Shown one piece after another: positions 6,944 through 9,509 of a stretch of 9,509 bases of DNA. A program made the translations under genes and the position numbers. This stretch comes from Solirubrobacteraceae bacterium (GTDB lineage: Bacteria; Actinomycetota; Thermoleophilia; Solirubrobacterales; Solirubrobacteraceae), in the NCBI GenBank assembly GCA_025935735.1, contig JAICUS010000198.1, positions 1-9,509 of the forward strand, written 5' to 3'. Position 1 is the stretch's first letter. The number at the start of each line of letters is the position of its first letter. Below the pieces are notes generated by a model. That model was not told the origin of the DNA. It saw nothing but the letters and a program-made list of their open reading frames with translations, and did no database searches.

Positions 6944-6949
6944 AGGGTA
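6944..6949 (-). promoter_or_regulatory. Possible -10 box for nei2
   Basis: The minus strand reads TACCCT, fitting TANNNT, with 9 nt before the GTG start at 6934. This would give a leaderless or near-leaderless mRNA, which agrees with the missing ribosome site. It overlaps the candidate -10 box of the retron on the other strand, so the two promoters would compete for RNA polymerase. No good -35 box is seen. Confidence 0.35.
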
Positions 6950-6953
6950 CGAT
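6948..6953 (+). promoter_or_regulatory. Possible -10 box for the retron RNA
   Basis: TACGAT fits TANNNT and ends 7 nt before position 6961, the first base of the a1 arm. The predicted transcript would thus begin almost exactly at the 5' end of the msr-msd RNA. The -35 region (around 6925-6930) is poor. The placement supports the promoter more than the sequence match does. Confidence 0.4.
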
Positions 6954-6960
6954 CGCCGCG

Positions 6961-7114
6961 CGACGATGCGCACCCGAGCCCTCACCGGTAGAGGTGAGTC
7001 TCCGGGGTTCCCCCGGGGGGACGACGTTCACCTGAGCAGTGCATCGCGTGCCGACCGGTGCGCCTGCGGGCACTACACGGCACGCACGACCAGAGCCGTC
7101 GGGGCGCATCGTCG
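6961..7114 (+). ncRNA. Candidate retron msr-msd RNA
   Basis: Retron RNAs fold through an a1/a2 stem, leave a branching G beside it, and serve as both primer and template for the RT. Here CGACGATGCGC (6961-6971) pairs perfectly with GCGCATCGTCG (7104-7114). After a bulged A at 6972, CCCGA (6973-6977) pairs with TCGGG (7099-7103). AGC follows at 6977-6979, so G6978 directly after the stem is the candidate branching base, as in Ec86. Msr-like hairpins are CTCACC/GGTGAG (6981-6998) and CCGGGG/CCCCGG (7002-7016). The msd-like hairpin is GCGTGCC/GGCACGC (7046-7085) with inner GTGC/GCAC (7058-7061 and 7070-7073). By analogy with Ec86, reverse transcription would start at C7097 and run to about 7020-7040, giving msDNA of roughly 60-80 nt. 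The a2 arm ends 6 nt before the RT start. The fold was made by eye; exact ends are uncertain. Confidence 0.78.
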
Positions 7115-7120
7115 TCGCCC

Positions 7121-8365
7121 GTGATCGCCGGCCGGCGGCAACTGGGTCACGAGCTGGCCGCGGCCTTCCTGGCCGGCTCGTGGGAGGCCGAGGCGATGGT
7201 TGCGCGCGGCCGGCGCGTGCTCGGCCGGCGGCCGGGCTGGCTGCGCGAGGTGGTGGACGAGACGCTGCTGGCCTACCACCGGCCGCCGTTGGACCGTCCG
7301 CGCGAGCTGGCGGCGTATGTCGCGATCGTGCTCGAGGAGCTGCCGCGGCCGCCGCGCCGGGCCCGGGTGCGCCGGCCGGCGCTCTTCGAGACGCGGATGC
7401 TCGGGTCGCCGTGGCCGGTGCCGCGGATCGACGCGCCCGGCGACCTGGCCGAGCGGCTGGAGCTCGACGCGGGGCAGCTCGCGTGGCTGGCCGACGTGCG
7501 GGGGCTGGAGCGCACCGCACCGGAGAAGGCGCGCAACTACCGCTACCTGCAGGTGCCGCGGAAGTCTGGCCCGCCGCGGGTGATCGAGCGGCCGAAGCTG
7601 CGGCTCAAGGAGATCCAACGGTGGATCCTGCGCGAGCTGCTGGTGTGGATCCCCGTCCACCCCGCCGCGCACGGGTTCGTCCGCGGGCGCTCGGCGATCA
7701 CCCACGCGCGCGTCCACTCCGGGCGGCGGGTCGTGGTCCGGCTCGACCTCGAGGACTTCTTCGCCGGCGTGACCGCGGCGCGGGTGTACGGCATGTTCCG
7801 CACGGCCGGCTACCCCGAGGCGGTGGCGCACGCCCTCACCGGGCTGTGCACGAACGTCGTGCCGGCCGAGCACTCCGTGGCCGGCCACTACCGGCTGGCA
7901 AGACGGCTGGCCACGCCGCACCTGCCGCAGGGCGCGCCCACGTCGCCGGCGCTGGCCAACCTGGCGGCGTTCCGGCTCGACGCCCGCCTGGCCGGGCTCG
8001 CCCGCGAGCTGGGAGCGACGTACACCCGCTACGCCGATGACCTGGTGCTGTCCTGCGACCACCGGCTGCGGCTGCCGGTGGGGTGGATCGAGCGGATCGC
8101 CCGCGACGAGGGCTTCCGCGTGAACGCCCGCAAGACCCGGGTGATGTCGCGCGCCGGGCGCCAGACGGTCACCGGCATCGTCGTCAACGAGCGGCTGAAC
8201 GTGCCACGGCCGGAGTACGACCGCCTGAAGGCGATCCTGCACCGCGGCGGCGAGGACCTGGACCTCGCGCACCTCGAGGGACGTGTGAGCTGGGTGGAGT
8301 CGCTGAACCCGGCCCGGGGCGCGAAGCTGCGCGCCCGCCTGGACGAGCTCAGGTCGTCAGCGTGA
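7121..8365 (+). CDS. Retron-type reverse transcriptase
   Basis: The enzyme would copy the msd part of the upstream RNA into branched msDNA. From GTG 7121 it has 414 residues, well above the 320 of Ec86. The extra is an N-terminal region of about 135 residues (LGHELAAAFLAGSWEAEAMV, then PPLDRPRELAAYVAIVLEEL), as in myxobacterial retron RTs. Core motifs: PPRVIERPKLRLKEIQ (151-166), LDLEDFF (208-214, catalytic D209), LPQGAPTSP (268-276), TRYADD (302-307, catalytic D306 and D307), and VTG (350-352), which is diagnostic of retron RTs. The retron NAxxH motif appears as HARVH (195-199), with His for Asn. GTG 7058 is in frame but lies inside the msd, so GTG 7121, just after a2, is preferred; ATG 7196 has a GGGAGG site 8 nt upstream but would cut into the conserved N-terminal region. 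The 3' end overlaps lhr by 17 bp, leaving no room for an effector gene. Confidence 0.93.
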   Translation: MIAGRRQLGHELAAAFLAGSWEAEAMVARGRRVLGRRPGWLREVVDETLLAYHRPPLDRPRELAAYVAIVLEELPRPPRRARVRRPALFETRMLGSPWPVPRIDAPGDLAERLELDAGQLAWLADVRGLERTAPEKARNYRYLQVPRKSGPPRVIERPKLRLKEIQRWILRELLVWIPVHPAAHGFVRGRSAITHARVHSGRRVVVRLDLEDFFAGVTAARVYGMFRTAGYPEAVAHALTGLCTNVVPAEHSVAGHYRLARRLATPHLPQGAPTSPALANLAAFRLDARLAGLARELGATYTRYADDLVLSCDHRLRLPVGWIERIARDEGFRVNARKTRVMSRAGRQTVTGIVVNERLNVPRPEYDRLKAILHRGGEDLDLAHLEGRVSWVESLNPARGAKLRARLDELRSSA

Positions 8366-9509
8366 GCCGGCGCGGGCCGGCGCGGAAGCCGAGGTCGATC
8401 AGGCGCTCCTCGTAGGGCGAGCCGACGACGGGCTCGCCGTCGACGCGCTCGAGCCCCAGCCGGCGGATGCGGCCGCGCTTGACGCTGTCGGCCAGCGCGG
8501 CCAGCGAGGGCTCCACGCGCGGGTCGTCGGCCTCCACCAGCACCTGCAGGCCCTTGCCGCCGCGCTCGACGAACAGCACCGGCTCGGCGCCGGCCAGCAC
8601 GACATAGGCGCCGGCCTGGCGGGCGGGCCGCCTTGGGGTCTCCGGCCACTTGAGCACGCCGCCGTAGGGCTGCGCGGGGTCGGTGGCGGCGAGCACGAGC
8701 GGCGGCGCGGCGTCGTCGTCGCGCTGCGCGCGCAGGCGCTCGACCGCGCCGGGCAGCGCGAACTGGGCGCCGCCGAGGCCCTCGACGAAGTAGCCGCGGC
8801 GGGCGACGCCGATCGTCTCCAGCGCGGCCAAGGAGTCGTAGAGCGAGGAGAAGCCGCCGGGGATGCCCTCGGCCAGCACCTGCTCGCGGGTGACGATGCC
8901 GTAGCGCTCCAGCAGCAGCTCGGCCTGGGCGCGGCGGCGCCGCGCGGGATCGTCATCGGCGTGAAAAAGGGCAGTGGTGAGCGACCAGCGGCCCTGCACG
9001 GCGGGCGTCGAGCCGGCGCGGCGGCGGGCGGAGAACGTGCGCCGTCGCTCCGCCCGGGCGCGCTGCGACCCGAGGGGATCGGCGAAGCCATCCCCGGTGA
9101 CGAGCCCCCTGGGGCGAGGCAGTGGCGTGGCGGTCAGCTTCGGCGAGCGCAGCGGCGCGAACGCGTCGTTGGTCGCCTCGCCCGCCCACACGAGGTCCCA
9201 CAGCGCGTTCTGCAGCTCCTCGGTGGAGACGCCGGTGACGTCGGTCAGCAGGTCGGTGAAGAAGCAGGCGCCGGCCCGCAGGCGCTCGCGGAGGCGCTCG
9301 TGGATCTCCTCGGCGGGGGCCTCGCCGGTGCGCGGAGGCGGACCGAGCAGCGGCGCGTCCTCGCGGAAATACAGCGCGACCCGGCCGGAGCGCCGGCCCA
9401 GCGCGCCCGCGCCCACCCACACCACCTCGCCGCTCGCGCACAGCTGGTCCAGCCAGGACGGCGAGTAGGCGCCCACCCGGCGCGGCAGCACGTCGCGCTC
9501 CCACACCTC
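8349..9509 (-). CDS. lhr: Lhr-family ATP-dependent helicase, C-terminal part (partial)
   Basis: Lhr enzymes are large DNA-repair helicases that translocate 3' to 5' on single-stranded DNA. Only the last 386 residues are visible; the helicase motor lies beyond the right edge. The recognised parts are WLDQLCASGEVVWVGAGALG (near the cut edge), ALYFREDAPLL, a helical segment TDLLTDVTGVSTEELQNALW with DLVWAGEATNDAFAPLR after it, the LLERYGIVTREQVLAEGIPG motif with GGFSSLYDSL, and the closing GAYVVLAGAEPVLFVERGGK barrel. These are typical of the C-terminal domains of actinobacterial Lhr, whose full length is about 1,500 residues. The gene would normally lead directly into nei2 in the same direction; the retron now lies between. 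Its stop lies inside the last codons of the RT on the other strand. Confidence 0.93.
   Translation of the reverse strand, partial: EVWERDVLPRRVGAYSPSWLDQLCASGEVVWVGAGALGRRSGRVALYFREDAPLLGPPPRTGEAPAEEIHERLRERLRAGACFFTDLLTDVTGVSTEELQNALWDLVWAGEATNDAFAPLRSPKLTATPLPRPRGLVTGDGFADPLGSQRARAERRRTFSARRRAGSTPAVQGRWSLTTALFHADDDPARRRRAQAELLLERYGIVTREQVLAEGIPGGFSSLYDSLAALETIGVARRGYFVEGLGGAQFALPGAVERLRAQRDDDAAPPLVLAATDPAQPYGGVLKWPETPRRPARQAGAYVVLAGAEPVLFVERGGKGLQVLVEADDPRVEPSLAALADSVKRGRIRRLGLERVDGEPVVGSPYEERLIDLGFRAGPRRLTLTT

Noticed and set aside
6935..6985. Upstream extension of the nei2 frame to 6985
   Set aside because: The enzyme needs Pro as residue 2 after Met removal; GTG 6934 gives this exactly, and the extension overlaps the retron a1 arm.
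7058..7120. GTG at 7058 as the RT start, 21 residues upstream of the chosen one
   Set aside because: It falls inside the predicted msd hairpin, and its residues do not resemble the RT family. GTG 7121 directly follows the a2 arm.
6165..7520. Very long minus-strand extension of the phosphodiesterase frame
   Set aside because: It is Arg/Pro/Ala-rich low-complexity translation antisense to the RT and out of frame with nei2, typical of GC-rich DNA.
7121..8365. Group II intron maturase or diversity-generating retroelement
   Set aside because: No maturase or HNH domain follows the RT core, no intron domain V-like hairpin or template/variable repeat pair was seen, and the VTG motif and upstream RNA fit a retron.

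Overview
The window is high-GC bacterial chromosome, most likely from an actinomycete of class Thermoleophilia (Solirubrobacter/Conexibacter-like). The evidence is the GC-rich codon use, the CIRCE-controlled groES-groEL pair, an Lhr helicase next to an actinobacterial Nei2-type glycosylase, and a small secreted protein of a kind I associate with that class. The lineage is recognised from memory, not from a search.

Layout. (1) 1-1376: groEL (partial) and groES on the minus strand, driven by a good sigma-70-type promoter lying between two CIRCE operators. (2) 1377-1687: no gene; it holds a large imperfect inverted repeat with arms of about 50 nt. (3) 4833-1688, minus strand: a tightly packed run of ECF sigma factor, DUF4349 membrane protein, Crp/Fnr regulator, Nudix hydrolase and ASCH-domain protein. 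Two junctions overlap and one gap is 11 nt, so this looks like one operon, probably a stress or envelope regulatory unit. (4) 4865-5305, plus strand: a small secreted protein. (5) 5306-5459: no gene; a second long imperfect palindrome between convergent genes. (6) 6934-5460, minus strand: nei2 glycosylase overlapping a glycerophosphodiester phosphodiesterase gene. (7) 6961-8365, plus strand: a retron. (8) 9509-8349, minus strand: C-terminal part of an Lhr-family helicase.

The retron is the main discovery. The reverse transcriptase carries YADD, LPQGAPTSP and the retron-type VTG motif, with an N-terminal extension of about 135 residues like those of myxobacterial retron RTs. Immediately upstream, 6961-7114 has the architecture of an msr-msd RNA. 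Its ends, CGACGATGCGC and GCGCATCGTCG, are a perfect 11-bp inverted repeat. With one bulged A and five more pairs this makes a 16-bp a1/a2 stem. An AGC follows at once, placing a candidate branching G at 6978. Two short msr-like hairpins and a longer msd-like hairpin come next, and the a2 arm ends 6 nt before the GTG chosen as the RT start.

The retron lies between lhr and nei2, which are direct neighbours in Mycobacterium (Rv3296-Rv3297), so it appears to have split a conserved DNA-repair gene pair. No effector gene fits beside it: its promoter region is shared with nei2, and its RT overlaps lhr tail to tail by 17 bp.
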